DNA of 64,000 nt from SSF26 sp037443945 (GTDB lineage: Bacteria > Chloroflexota > Anaerolineae > J102): contig JBBINH010000003.1 of assembly GCA_037443945.1 (NCBI GenBank), positions 1 through 64,000 on the forward strand, given 5' to 3'. This document shows positions 1-9,500 of the stretch, piece by piece; position 1 is the first letter of the stretch; every line of letters starts with the position of its first letter. The notes beneath the pieces were generated by a model. It was not told where the DNA came from, made no database searches, and saw only the letters and a program-made list of their open reading frames with translations. Position numbers and translations under genes: made by a program.

Positions 1-2487
1 GGTGGGCGTGGCGGTCGGCGTCGGGGTGGGGGTGAAGGTGGGGGTGGCGGTGGGCGTCGGTGTGGGCGTAGGCGTCAGGCGTATCGTCGGGAAGTTGATC
101 CCCACCTGTTCGTGGCCGGCTACGACCTGCACAAAACGGCTCTGGACTCGCATCTGCCAACCGGCGGGCGGCGTCACGGCGGCGACGTACGTGGCGGGGC
201 TGAGGCCGTCGAAACGATAGAAGCCGGCATTGTCGGTCACAACTTCGGCCAGGAGCCTGCTGTGGTCGAAGGGGTAAAGGCGGACCAAAGCGCCGGGCAG
301 AGGTGGTTCTCCCGGATCGAGGGTGTTGTCGTCGTCCAGGTCCTCGAAGACGTAGCCGGAAAAGCTCCCTGTGCCGGCAGGAAGAGTGGCTGTGGGGGTG
401 CGCGTCGGGGTTGCGGTGGGCGTCGGGGTGCGCGTGGGTGTAGAGGTGGATGTCGGCGTGGGCGTGGCGCTGCCGGCGGTCGCTGTGGGGGTGGGTGTGG
501 GTGTGATCTGCGGCACGTTGTTCAGCTTGCGCACGTCCACGTGGTGGAGCCACTCGTCGCCGTCGTTGGTATCGGCGTCGCTACGGCTGTCGATGTAGAA
601 ATCGGCACCACCCGGCAGGCGATTGCCGAAGTAACCGTCGGTGATCCAAAATGTGACCGTCTTCCAGCGATTCGTGTTCGTCTTCTGCACGAAGAAGGTG
701 CCGGGCGGTTGTAACCCACTCGTCGGGAGCCCCGGGTCCATGGCCAGGCCGACGCGAACGGTCCAATCTCGGATGGCATAGACGCGGGCCACGGCCGGAC
801 CGGAGGTCGAGTCGTACTTCAGGCGGAAGCGGTCGCTGCCCCGATCGAGATAGGTAACGGTGATGGCCACCTCATGGGCCTCACTGCCGGCAGGCGGAGC
901 CAGATAGCGGTCATCGGCGTTGAAGAAAAAGCCGTAATTGCCGCTGGCCTGATCGCTGCGCCGCGCCACCCAACCGGGATCCACCTGGTTTTGCACCGGA
1001 TATGTGTTGGAGCTCAGCTGGTAGAGCCCGGCCGCATAGAGGGCAGCGCTGTAGGGGTTCGGATTGTAGTGATAGGGCTTGTCCAGGACGTTCGATTCCG
1101 GCGCGTCCCAGCCGGTGATGCCGCCGTTCGTCTGGAACCGTTGGTCGTCGGTCTCGGGGATGGTAATGCCGCCGGGCGCCGTGTGGATTTGGTACAGGTA
1201 GTACTCGTAGTTGCCGTTGGTGGGCCAATCGTGATATTGGTTGTGGGGCAGGACGGCGTAGTAGAGATAGGTGGGATTTTTATGCTCGCGCATGCGCGAC
1301 CAAATGCTCGGCGGCGGGTTGTCGCCGGCCTGTAGGCCCTTGCCCAGGTATGGCCGCGCCCATTCGGCAATCGTGCGGTTTTCGGGTGAATCGTTGCTTT
1401 GCCAAAACTGCGAGAGACGGATGTAATCGGCATGGACATCCAGGGCGCGTGCCATGGCCCAATAGAACTCGTTGGGCGTCCCCATCATGTAGCCGTAACT
1501 TTCCAGGCTGATGGGAACCTGCTCGTGATACAGCCGTGCCTGATCGTACATGCCGGTGCAGCGACGGGAGGGATTGGCGCTGCCGCAGGCTTCGATAAAG
1601 GCAAAATCCGAGGTGATGTTGTTGATGGAAACGCCGACACCTTTGCTCGCCGCATACGCCGCAATATCCCGGCGTTCGTCCGGACCCAGATAGAAAGGCG
1701 CGTTTTGCGTGACGAGGTCGATCTGAGGTCGGGAACCCCCACCGCTGAAGGCAGCGTGATAGATGTCAATGGCCCATTTGACGAAATTCACCCAGGCCGT
1801 CTTCGTCAGACCGTTATGCTGCAGCGTCTCATCGTCGATATCATCCGCCGGTTTGTTCTCGCCGTCCTTGCCCGTGCCGATGGCTACCCAGCCGATGCGA
1901 GCGCGTTGGGGATGGTTGCGCAAATGGTTGGCCAGGGCATTGACGAAAAGGGCATACTGATTTTGGTAGTAGGGGTCGGTGTACTCCAACAGATACCAGG
2001 GTTTGGTCACGGGTGTGCCGTTGCAGGTGCGTTCGAAGACGACCTCCGAAACGATGATCGGGTCATCGGCGTTGCCGGCGATGCCGTCCGGGCCGTTGCG
2101 GACAAAAGCCGGCGTGTATTCGACGCCCTGCATAGTACACCCGCTGGGCCGACCGACATAGGTAGTGATGGCAATGCCGATGGCCTGGTAGCCGTTAGCA
2201 ACGGCATCGTTGAGGTACTGGTCAATCCGATCAAAGTGATAGACCTCCGGCGCCGAGTTCAGCTCGGACCAGCTCCAGAAACGGAACGAGCCGGTGGCAT
2301 GATAGGTTGCGGCCGGAAGAAAGGAAAACCGCCCGTTTTCCAGATAGAACCCCACCGGGGCGGTCGGGGATGTCCGTGCCGGTGCGGCTGCGGCCGGGCC
2401 TCTCCTATCCTGAGCACGTGTCGCCGTGACGCTCAGAATCGGTAGACTCAGCAAAAGAAACACGAGCAAAGCAAGGCGTTTCGACAT
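1..2487 (-). CDS. Secreted protein with Thr-Pro linkers and SdrD/Cna-B-like domain (3' truncated by window edge)
   Basis: The minus-strand frame starts at ATG 2487 and stays open to the window edge, giving 829 visible codons. A GGAG ribosome site lies just upstream. Residues 1-25 form a signal peptide (MSKR then a Leu/Val-rich core ending near ATRAQ). The first ~640 residues look like a large extracellular enzyme-like domain with a possible TIM-barrel character (GWVAIGTGKDGE, VNFVKWAIDIYH), but I do not recognise a family or catalytic pair with certainty. A Thr-Pro-rich linker follows at about 657-703. Residues ~705-800 resemble a Cna-B/SdrD beta-sandwich (GYVFEDLDDDNTLDPGEPPLPGA, shown in part; FYRFDGLSPATYVA). 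A second Thr-Pro tract runs off the edge. Such linkers between exported domains are common in Chloroflexota. Function unknown; export is well supported. Confidence 0.85.
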   Translation of the reverse strand, partial: MSKRLALLVFLLLSLPILSVTATRAQDRRGPAAAAPARTSPTAPVGFYLENGRFSFLPAATYHATGSFRFWSWSELNSAPEVYHFDRIDQYLNDAVANGYQAIGIAITTYVGRPSGCTMQGVEYTPAFVRNGPDGIAGNADDPIIVSEVVFERTCNGTPVTKPWYLLEYTDPYYQNQYALFVNALANHLRNHPQRARIGWVAIGTGKDGENKPADDIDDETLQHNGLTKTAWVNFVKWAIDIYHAAFSGGGSRPQIDLVTQNAPFYLGPDERRDIAAYAASKGVGVSINNITSDFAFIEACGSANPSRRCTGMYDQARLYHEQVPISLESYGYMMGTPNEFYWAMARALDVHADYIRLSQFWQSNDSPENRTIAEWARPYLGKGLQAGDNPPPSIWSRMREHKNPTYLYYAVLPHNQYHDWPTNGNYEYYLYQIHTAPGGITIPETDDQRFQTNGGITGWDAPESNVLDKPYHYNPNPYSAALYAAGLYQLSSNTYPVQNQVDPGWVARRSDQASGNYGFFFNADDRYLAPPAGSEAHEVAITVTYLDRGSDRFRLKYDSTSGPAVARVYAIRDWTVRVGLAMDPGLPTSGLQPPGTFFVQKTNTNRWKTVTFWITDGYFGNRLPGGADFYIDSRSDADTNDGDEWLHHVDVRKLNNVPQITPTPTPTATAGSATPTPTSTSTPTRTPTPTATPTRTPTATLPAGTGSFSGYVFEDLDDDNTLDPGEPPLPGALVRLYPFDHSRLLAEVVTDNAGFYRFDGLSPATYVAAVTPPAGWQMRVQSRFVQVVAGHEQVGINFPTIRLTPTPTPTPTATPTFTPTPTPTATPT

Positions 2488-2806
2488 GGAACTACTCCGC
2501 AAAACATAAAGGTCTGAGACCAACAAGAACCGTTCGGGGTTATGAGAACTCGATCTGCCCATCCGAAGCCATTTCGCTGGATAGCGGAGACTGCTCAATG
2601 GAGAGCGGGAGCAGATGGGAACAGTCTCCCCTCGGTGTGACGGAACATGGCCGCAGACCGGTTACCGTCGGCCACCTTCTGCTCGCCTACTGCTCCCGCC
2701 ACAATAACCACTCTATCGGGTCAAGATGAAATCGGCATGAACAGAGGGCACCGTGGTTGATGAAGGTTTTGTCATCCACCCCGCAGGAGCAGAAAGGGCC
2801 GGTTGC
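2488..2806. other. Intergenic region with an inverted repeat
   Basis: No convincing gene is present in these 319 bases. The only structure I see is an inverted repeat: GGAGACTG at 2586-2593 pairs with CAGTCTCC at 2622-2629, with a nested CTGCTC/GAGCAG pair. It lies between the end of the acetyltransferase gene and the start of the secreted-protein gene, so it could be a stem-loop terminator without a U tract or an operator. No clear -35/-10 pair was found. Confidence 0.4.
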
Positions 2807-3484
2807 TCAGGCAGAAGCAGTGGTGTCCCGCCGGTCGCGAGTTCCGATCACACGCGCCGGCACTCCGGCCGCAATGGCGAAAGGCGGGATATCGGTCGTG
2901 ACCACGGCGCCCGCGGCCACGATGGCACCGCGGCCGACGGTCACGCCGTCGAGGATAATGGCGCCTACGCCCAGCCACACGTCGTCTTCGATGACGATAT
3001 CGCCCTTGCTGCTCAGGGGTTGGTGAGCCATAGGAACATCCGTAAGCGCAAACCCATGCTGGTAGGGATACAAGCCGCAGCGCGGGGCGATCTGAACGTA
3101 GTCGCCGATGGCGATGCTGCCTTTGGCAGCGGTCAATTGACAGCCGGCCTGGATGTGGGTATGCCGTCCGATGCGGATATGGCCGCCCTGAGCCAGTTCG
3201 AGGATGGTGTAGCGTTGGATCGAGGAGTCGTCGCCGATGCTCAGGGTGCCGCCGTCGGCATGGGCATAGAGGGTAACGTGATCATCTATGAAGACGCGGG
3301 CGCCCAGGCTTAGGTTACGACAGGCGATCTCGGCATAGGGTGAGACGAAGGTGCGTCCGCTCAGCCGTACCAGCCGGCGCCGATTTTTGTAGGGTCCGAC
3401 CAGATGGCAGGCCAGGCGCAGAAAGGGGTGTCCGGGTAAGGGCAAAGCGGCCAGGGCCAGCAGCAGTTTGAGCAGATAGGTCAT
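2807..3484 (-). CDS. Hexapeptide-repeat (left-handed beta-helix) O-acetyltransferase
   Basis: This 225-residue protein has an N-terminal lead of ~50 residues and then the repeating hydrophobic hexapeptides of the LbH acyltransferase fold (ARVFIDDHVTL, GDDSSIQRYTIL, GRHTHIQAGC, GDYVQIAPRC). The C-terminal coil has the hallmark DDVWLGVGAIILDGVTVGRG and PARVIGTR typical of maltose/serine O-acetyltransferase relatives, which bind acetyl-CoA and work as trimers. The acceptor cannot be read from sequence. Its ATG overlaps the stop of the upstream homoserine dehydrogenase gene by 4 bp (ATGA type), implying translational coupling. It could act on an amino acid or on a sugar or surface polymer. Confidence 0.85.
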   Translation of the reverse strand: MTYLLKLLLALAALPLPGHPFLRLACHLVGPYKNRRRLVRLSGRTFVSPYAEIACRNLSLGARVFIDDHVTLYAHADGGTLSIGDDSSIQRYTILELAQGGHIRIGRHTHIQAGCQLTAAKGSIAIGDYVQIAPRCGLYPYQHGFALTDVPMAHQPLSSKGDIVIEDDVWLGVGAIILDGVTVGRGAIVAAGAVVTTDIPPFAIAAGVPARVIGTRDRRDTTASA

Positions 3485-4512
3485 GGCGAACGTGGCGGAA
3501 GGGCAGGATGGAGGGAAACGGCGTCGCGCAGCATGGCCGCTGCCGTGGCCAGAGGACTTCTTTCATCGATTTTGAGGTCGATTTCTTCGTAAAGATCGGT
3601 AATCCAGACGAGGCCCATTTGCCAGTCGTCTACGGTGGCCAAAAAATGATCGGGACGCAGCCGTTCCGGAGCCACGGTTAGATGATAGCGGCCGTCCGCC
3701 TGTCGTGTGGCACGCGCCACCAGACGGTAAACGGCTTCGGTGGCGGCGATAACCCCTGTCTCCAGGCCCGTGATCCCCGTCACTGCGACATCCTCCAGAC
3801 GGGCCGGGTAACCCAACACGGCATTGGCCAGGATGACGAGCTTGGCCGCCGCATCCCACCCTTCCAGGTCCAGCCACGGATTGGCTTCGGCAATGCCCCG
3901 ACGCTGCGCCTCGGCCAGGGCCTGGGCAAAGTCCAGGCCCCGGCGCATCTGGCTGAGGATGTAATTCGTCGTCGAGTTGAGAACGCCCTCAATCCGCTCG
4001 ATCGTGGCGGCCACCAGGTCACGGCGGCCGATGTTGAGCACAGGCAGGCCACCACAGACCGTAGCGCTAAAGGCGAGCTGACCGCCGCCGGTTTGCGCCA
4101 GGGTGTGAAGACCGGCATAATCGCGTACGAGTGGACCTTTATCGGCCAGGACCACGGCTTTGCCTCGACGCAGCGCCGCCCGCACACAGCTCAGACCCGG
4201 CTCGCCGTCATCCACACTCAGGGGCATGGCCTCGAACAGCAGATCGTAATCGGCCTCCTGGGCCAGGTCCAGGGCGGTAGGCAGGACTTGAGCCTGGGGA
4301 AACGTGACGACACTATGGCCGGCCTCTTTGTGGTTCAGCAGAGCGCTCAGATCGAATCCATCCCGCCGATAGATGGCGCCGCCGCTATCGGCGACCCCGA
4401 CCACGCACGGGATAAAACGCCATTGGCGGGCGAGGGCATCGGCTTTGGCCAAGAGGATACGGGCCAGTTGGCGATGAACAGCGCCGAAACCGAGGAGCAC
4501 GAGACGGATCAT
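3481..4512 (-). CDS. Homoserine dehydrogenase
   Basis: This 343-residue protein reduces aspartate semialdehyde to homoserine with NAD(P)H in the threonine/methionine branch of the aspartate pathway. The N-terminus MIRLVLLGFGAVHRQLARIL is a Rossmann nucleotide-binding motif. The middle has LNSTTNYILSQM and the conserved stretch NPWLDLEGWDAAAKLVILAN, which holds the catalytic Asp/Lys region of the family. There is no C-terminal ACT regulatory domain, so this is the short form and is unlikely to be threonine-inhibited through ACT. Its stop codon overlaps the start of the acetyltransferase gene downstream. The separation of ~90 bp from the FBP aldolase/phosphatase gene upstream could hold its promoter. 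Confidence 0.9.
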   Translation of the reverse strand: MIRLVLLGFGAVHRQLARILLAKADALARQWRFIPCVVGVADSGGAIYRRDGFDLSALLNHKEAGHSVVTFPQAQVLPTALDLAQEADYDLLFEAMPLSVDDGEPGLSCVRAALRRGKAVVLADKGPLVRDYAGLHTLAQTGGGQLAFSATVCGGLPVLNIGRRDLVAATIERIEGVLNSTTNYILSQMRRGLDFAQALAEAQRRGIAEANPWLDLEGWDAAAKLVILANAVLGYPARLEDVAVTGITGLETGVIAATEAVYRLVARATRQADGRYHLTVAPERLRPDHFLATVDDWQMGLVWITDLYEEIDLKIDERSPLATAAAMLRDAVSLHPALPPRSP

Positions 4513-4604
4513 GGTAGTATCGGTGGGACCAAAAGGCGCAGGAAAACGGCCGGGACTTGGGGCCGTTCCTGCCTGCGGTTGCCCTTTCTCCGGCAGCGGC
4601 GGCT

Positions 4605-5729
4605 TCAGGAACCGCCTCCGAGGACGACAAAGCGTTGCTCAAGTTCGGCCAGGGAATGGCGGAAGGCGCTGTATTCGAGTTCCTGAATGGGCAACATGGC
4701 GGCGCCGACAAAGCCCTGTTGGCGAATCCATTCCGCCTTTTGCTGGGCCTTGAGCCGGATATGGTCCCAGGCCGGATTGCCGAACATGTCCATCCGCTCG
4801 GCCAGCTTGCCCTCCTTGTTGACCGAATAGGCCACACAGGCCACCACCGGCAGGCAGTAAGGCCCACTGACGGCCGTATTGATGGGTACCGGCATGAGGG
4901 GCATGGTGTGGCTGCCGCGCGCATCGCCGGCTACATAAGGCGCCACCACATAGGGCATGACCACCTCTTCCGGCGCCGGAAAAATGCCCTGGGTGCGGAT
5001 GATGGCCACGGGATCGTCCTTCCCCTTGTACTCGCCGGCAATGGTGTGCAGACGGTCGGTCGAAACCGCCACGACCTGCTGGTGCGGGTACTTGCGGGAG
5101 TGGATGGTTTGAATGCCGAAGCGGTTTTCATCCCGCAATAGAATGGCCAGGTCGATATGCTCTTCCGGTGCAACCAGCTCGATGATGCGGTCGGCACCGG
5201 CATGCTCCATATCGATGACCCGAAAGGTAAAGCCCGGCTTCATCCCCGGCATCATCAAGCCGGCATTGAAGAGCGGGCTGGTAAACACGGCCCAAAGCGG
5301 GAAATTGAACGCACCCGGCCCGCATTTGTCGGCCGTGAAGATCAGAAAAGGCTCGGCCGGGCGTTCCTTGGCCGTCTCGTCGAAGGTGATCTCGGCAGCG
5401 CCGGGTCCGGCGCCGCGCACATTGCCCGACGGGGCATCCTTCAACAAGTCCTGACCGGCGCCGTACAACCCCTGGCGACGGGCGACATCGGCCGCCGCCG
5501 TGAAAATCTCCCAGGCCAGATTGTGGATGACCGGTGCGCCGTTGCCATGACGATGGATCATCAACAGGCAAATGTCATCGCCGGTGAAGGTCAGATCGAA
5601 ATCGGTGATGACACGCGCTTCTCGCGCCGTCTCCAGACGTTGCCAGGCCGTTTCCAGCATGGCCTGCGAGGGGCGGGTGTGTCCTCCAATGCTACCGACA
5701 TCGGCTTTGATGGCGGTTATTGTGAGCAT
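4605..5729 (-). CDS. fbp: Bifunctional fructose-1,6-bisphosphate aldolase/phosphatase
   Basis: This is an archaeal-type (class V) FBPase that joins dihydroxyacetone phosphate and glyceraldehyde 3-phosphate and then removes the 1-phosphate, making fructose 6-phosphate in one direction for gluconeogenesis. I choose the ATG at 5729 because GGAGG sits 5 nt upstream; a GTG at 5741 would include that site. The 374-residue protein begins LTITAIKADVGSIGGHTRPS, has metal-binding acidic stretches (FDLTFTGDD, FTADKCGPGAFN), and carries EYKGKDDP at about 233-240. From the known structures this should contain the Schiff-base Lys (about K237) and catalytic Tyr (about Y234). Length fits the family (~375-400). 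Its presence suggests a thermophilic or deep-branching lifestyle, an inference only. Confidence 0.95.
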   Translation of the reverse strand: MLTITAIKADVGSIGGHTRPSQAMLETAWQRLETAREARVITDFDLTFTGDDICLLMIHRHGNGAPVIHNLAWEIFTAAADVARRQGLYGAGQDLLKDAPSGNVRGAGPGAAEITFDETAKERPAEPFLIFTADKCGPGAFNFPLWAVFTSPLFNAGLMMPGMKPGFTFRVIDMEHAGADRIIELVAPEEHIDLAILLRDENRFGIQTIHSRKYPHQQVVAVSTDRLHTIAGEYKGKDDPVAIIRTQGIFPAPEEVVMPYVVAPYVAGDARGSHTMPLMPVPINTAVSGPYCLPVVACVAYSVNKEGKLAERMDMFGNPAWDHIRLKAQQKAEWIRQQGFVGAAMLPIQELEYSAFRHSLAELEQRFVVLGGGS

Positions 5730-5819
5730 GTCAACCTCCACACAAACACAAGTCAGAGAAAGGAAATGTTTATGCCATTGTATACCATTGAGGTAAGAAA
5801 GGTGTACGGAACGGACGTT

Positions 5820-6512
5820 TTATAACCCCACCCATGCTGCCAACGCCGCCGGATCGCGGGGCCATTCCTCGACCTGGCAGCCTGCGGCCGTCAACAGCTC
5901 GCGCGTGGTCGTCGGATGCTCGCCCACCAGACTGACGCGGGCCGCTTTGGCGGCATCGGTCGGATCAAAGCCAAAGCTCAGCCCATGGTGCGCCAGATAA
6001 CCGGCCAGCAGATCGAGATAGAGCCGGGTATCGGAGCGGTCGGCCGGGCCGAAGAGTACATAATGGCTTAGCACAGCCTGAGGCGACGGTTGCGGCGTTG
6101 CGGCCACGGCTTGTTGAAAGGTGATGGCAAAGGAGTGATGGAAAAGGGTGTTGCCGGGCCCTTCGTCGGGATGACCGGTGTGTAGGTTTTCCACCCGGTC
6201 CGAGGGCATGCCCAGGACCTCGACGCTGACCACCTGCCACTTCCACAGAGGCTCGTTGGCGCCGGGCTCCGGCAAGGGTTTCTCGATCACCACCTCGCGA
6301 CTGCCACCCTCCCACCGAACCAGCAACCGGGTGCCGAAAAGCCGGTTGCCCTGGGGATCGAGGGCATCGAGAAAAAGGTGGTGTTTGCCGGCGTTTTCGG
6401 CCGGGGTGAGATGATGGACCCGGATGACGCGCCAATAGGATGTGCCCGGCGGTACCTGGCAGGGGACGATGCGCACGCCGTAGGCTTCGGCATCGTTGAT
6501 GGGATCGGACAT
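5820..6512 (-). CDS. Conserved two-module protein of unknown function
   Basis: This 230-residue cytosolic-looking protein has no signal peptide and is preceded by a strong GGAGG. It starts 9 bp after the stop of the 1023-residue glycoside-hydrolase-like gene, so the two form an operon. Module 1 (about 15-130) has HHLFLDALDPQGNRLFG, LWKWQVVSVEVLGMPSDRV, ENLHTGHPDEGPGN and LFHHSFAITF. Module 2 (about 148-215) begins SHYVLFGPADRSDTRLYLDL and ends LLTAAGCQVEEWP. Both modules have counterparts in the neighbouring large protein (near its residues 588-690 and 930-1010). I recall the same modules in Chloroflexota proteins joined to glycosidase or lysozyme domains, but no biochemical role is known to me. 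Confidence 0.75.
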   Translation of the reverse strand: MSDPINDAEAYGVRIVPCQVPPGTSYWRVIRVHHLTPAENAGKHHLFLDALDPQGNRLFGTRLLVRWEGGSREVVIEKPLPEPGANEPLWKWQVVSVEVLGMPSDRVENLHTGHPDEGPGNTLFHHSFAITFQQAVAATPQPSPQAVLSHYVLFGPADRSDTRLYLDLLAGYLAHHGLSFGFDPTDAAKAARVSLVGEHPTTTRELLTAAGCQVEEWPRDPAALAAWVGL

Positions 6513-6521
6513 GGGACCTCC

Positions 6522-9500
6522 TCAGCGAGAAGCGACAAAGGTCTCGGCAAGGGCCGGCAGGTTCTGCCGTAAATCGACGATCGCACAGCCGGCTGCCTGC
6601 AACGACGCCACCGTGGCATCGGCAATGCCATCGCCCACCACCACGACCGTGGCCGCCTGCGCCGCTTCGGCGGCGTTGAAGCCGATAACCCCCGGCGGTT
6701 GGGTGGGCAACCAGGGAGCCATCAGGCGGATCAGGCTCGGATGGAGCGCCGGTTCGCGCAGACCGATCAGATAGTAACGGGCCAGGGGTCGGGTTGAAAC
6801 CGGCGCCGTATAGGTCAGGTCGACGGTCAGGGCGTTTTGACCGTCCAGGACGAGATCGGCAGCCAAAATCGTCTCGCCGATGGCCAGGGCATACGTCCCG
6901 GCCGCCAGCCCCTCAAAACGATAAGCACCTGTCGCATCCGTGTGTGTGGTGGCAATGGTTGTGGCCTCACGGCGCAGTTGGACAAGCACGGCGGTCTGGG
7001 GACGCCCGGCCGCATCGCGCACCAGGCCGCTCAGACGGCTGGCGGCGGGGGACGGCGGTGAGGGTGGGGCTTCGCCCAGGCGGATGGGCGCCACTTCCAG
7101 CGTGCCCAAACCGTCGCTCACAAGGCCGGAGACCAGGGTATCGTCCACTTCCAGCCGGTACGTGCCCGCCGGCAGATTGGTAAACCGGTAGGTGCCTTCG
7201 GGCGTCAGTTCGGCATACCGACTAAAACCGTAGGTTTCCGCGATCAGGGTGATCCGACGGCGGTCGGCGGGGGGATTTTCAACCCGACCGACGATGGCGC
7301 CCAGCAGCGGAAAATCGAGGTTCACCTGATTGCTGCCGTCGAGGACGATGTCCTGTCGGATCAGGCCGATGCCGGCCAGGGCCAGGTCGTAGACACCGGC
7401 GGGGAGTTCGGCGAAACGGAAACTGCGGCCGGCATCCAGGCTGCTTTCCCATTTGCGTTGTCCCTGTCGCAGGGTGAGCACCTGACCGACACGGCCTCCG
7501 GGGACGTGACCGGCTACCACACTGTCCCGCCGGGGCGGCGCATCTGCAGCCCGCAACTGGAAATTGATCTCGTAGCTGATAGGGTCGCCTTCGCGACCGG
7601 GAATACCGGTTGTCACCAGGCCTTCGGCGACATCGCTGGGATAATCGCCCTGGACGACCCGGATGGCAAACTCACCCGGCGAATGGAGGAACTCGAAATA
7701 GCCGTCCGGGTCGGGGCGGAAGGGGTTCTGGCCGGTGCGGGTGCGGGGGAAGACGGTGCCGGGCGCCGGGTTTTTCCATTGCATCTCGAGCTCGATGCCC
7801 TTGAGGCCGCGCCCCTGAGCATCGCGCACCCGGCCGAAGAACATGCGGTTATTGCCCGTCTCCTCTTTGGAAAGCAGTCGTTTCTCCGTCAGGTAGTAGC
7901 GCAACCCCACCGGCGCCGCCACGGTGACATCGACCGTGGCCTGGGGACGGTCCGACGAGACCACGGCCTCGGCGCCGCTTTCGCCGGCCGTAATGGTGTA
8001 GGTGCCGGCCACGCCGGGTTTGAAGCTGTAGCGGCCCTGCGTGTCGGTGCGCGTTTCGGCATGGGTCAGCCCTTGCCGTCGCAGTTCGACCTTGAGACCG
8101 CTACGGCTCTGCCCGGTCGTGTCGCGTACAGTTCCGCTGATGCTGTAGGTGCCGGCCGGTTCGAGATTGGGCACATCGATCACGTCGGTATCCCCTTCGC
8201 CCAGCGTGATGGAACGCGCCACCACGCCCACCCATTGCACGGCCAGGTCATAGACCCCCGGCGCCGCCGTCAGGCGATAGCGTCCTTCGGCATCGCTTTG
8301 GGCCGAGGCGATGACCCGATCGCCCTGCACCAGGCGCAGGGTATGCCCCGCCAAAGGCCGACCGGCCGCATCGGTCAACCGCCCCTCAACGGCCGCGGTG
8401 TGACGGCGTAGCTCGTGCCGGATCTGGGCCGGGGTATCCTTGAGGATTTGCACGATGGGGAGCTGGCCGTTGAGGCCGAATTGTTTGTCCCAGATGTGGG
8501 TGTACCAGGACATGCGTTCCCAGGCCGGGTTGAAGTCGTTGAACGGCCGGGCGCCGATGAGCCAGGTACAACTGGTAAAGTACCATTCCGGCGCTTCGTC
8601 CTGCAGAAAGCGGTAAATGGCCATCTGCCATTCGGCATGGGTGGTCGGACTGACGCGTGGGTAGCGCGTGTCGGGTTTCCAATCCACGCAGGGGCCGGCT
8701 TCGGTGCTGATAACGGGCACGTAGAAGCCCAGGGCCTCGTAGATCATGTGACCGAAGACCTCGTAACCGCGAAAGCAGTTCGGGTCGTCGAAGACGGTGG
8801 CGCCGGGGTTTTTCTTGGCGGCCCGCTCCCGGTTGACCATCTCCAGGGTCCAGCCATCCCAGGCCCAGTTCTGGAACTGGAAGTACTCATCGCGGCTGAC
8901 ACCATAGCGGGCCGCCTCTTCGGGGCTGAGATGGCTGTATTGCCAGCGCCGATGGTACTCGTATTCCTCCGGCGTCAGCGGCTGGCCGTGTTGATTGACC
9001 GGGTCATCGGGATAGTCGAGAGGATGATTGAGGGTGTAGTTGTGGATCGCGACCCAGGCCCCGCGCTCGAAGATGTCGCGACGTCCCCGTTGCACAACGC
9101 GCACGATGCCGTTGTCTTTGCTGCCCGGCCCCATGGCCGGAAAGGCAGGCAGGCCTCCCAGGCTGAGGATATAGTCGGCGTCCCAGATGAAGTTGTCTAC
9201 GACGATGTCGAGCCAATTCGGCGGTTTGACGCCGCCTTTCCATTCGGCATTGAGATCGGGTTCGTTATTGGTCTCGAAATAGCGCACACCGATGTCAATG
9301 AGCCGGCGCACGGCATCAACGCCCCGGCCGTCGAGATGACCGGGATTCGGGTGCTCGCGGTAGATGCGGACAATGGGCATGATGCCGTTGTCCAGAAGCG
9401 CCCGGCACAGTTCGAGGGAGGAACCGCCGCTATCATCGAGCAGTTTCACCCATTTGATCTGCATGGCCTTGAGTTCATCCAGCCAGAACTGGAGGTCGCG

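Noticed and set aside
1..510. GGGTGG-rich repeats on the plus strand at the left edge, possible G-quadruplex or repeat array
   Set aside because: They are the reverse complement of Thr-Pro codons in the linkers of the secreted protein; the frame is continuous through them.
1399..2445. Long plus-strand open frame of 348 codons
   Set aside because: It lies opposite the secreted-protein gene, has no ribosome site and reads as low-complexity arginine/glycine-rich sequence. The minus-strand frame has a signal peptide and domains.
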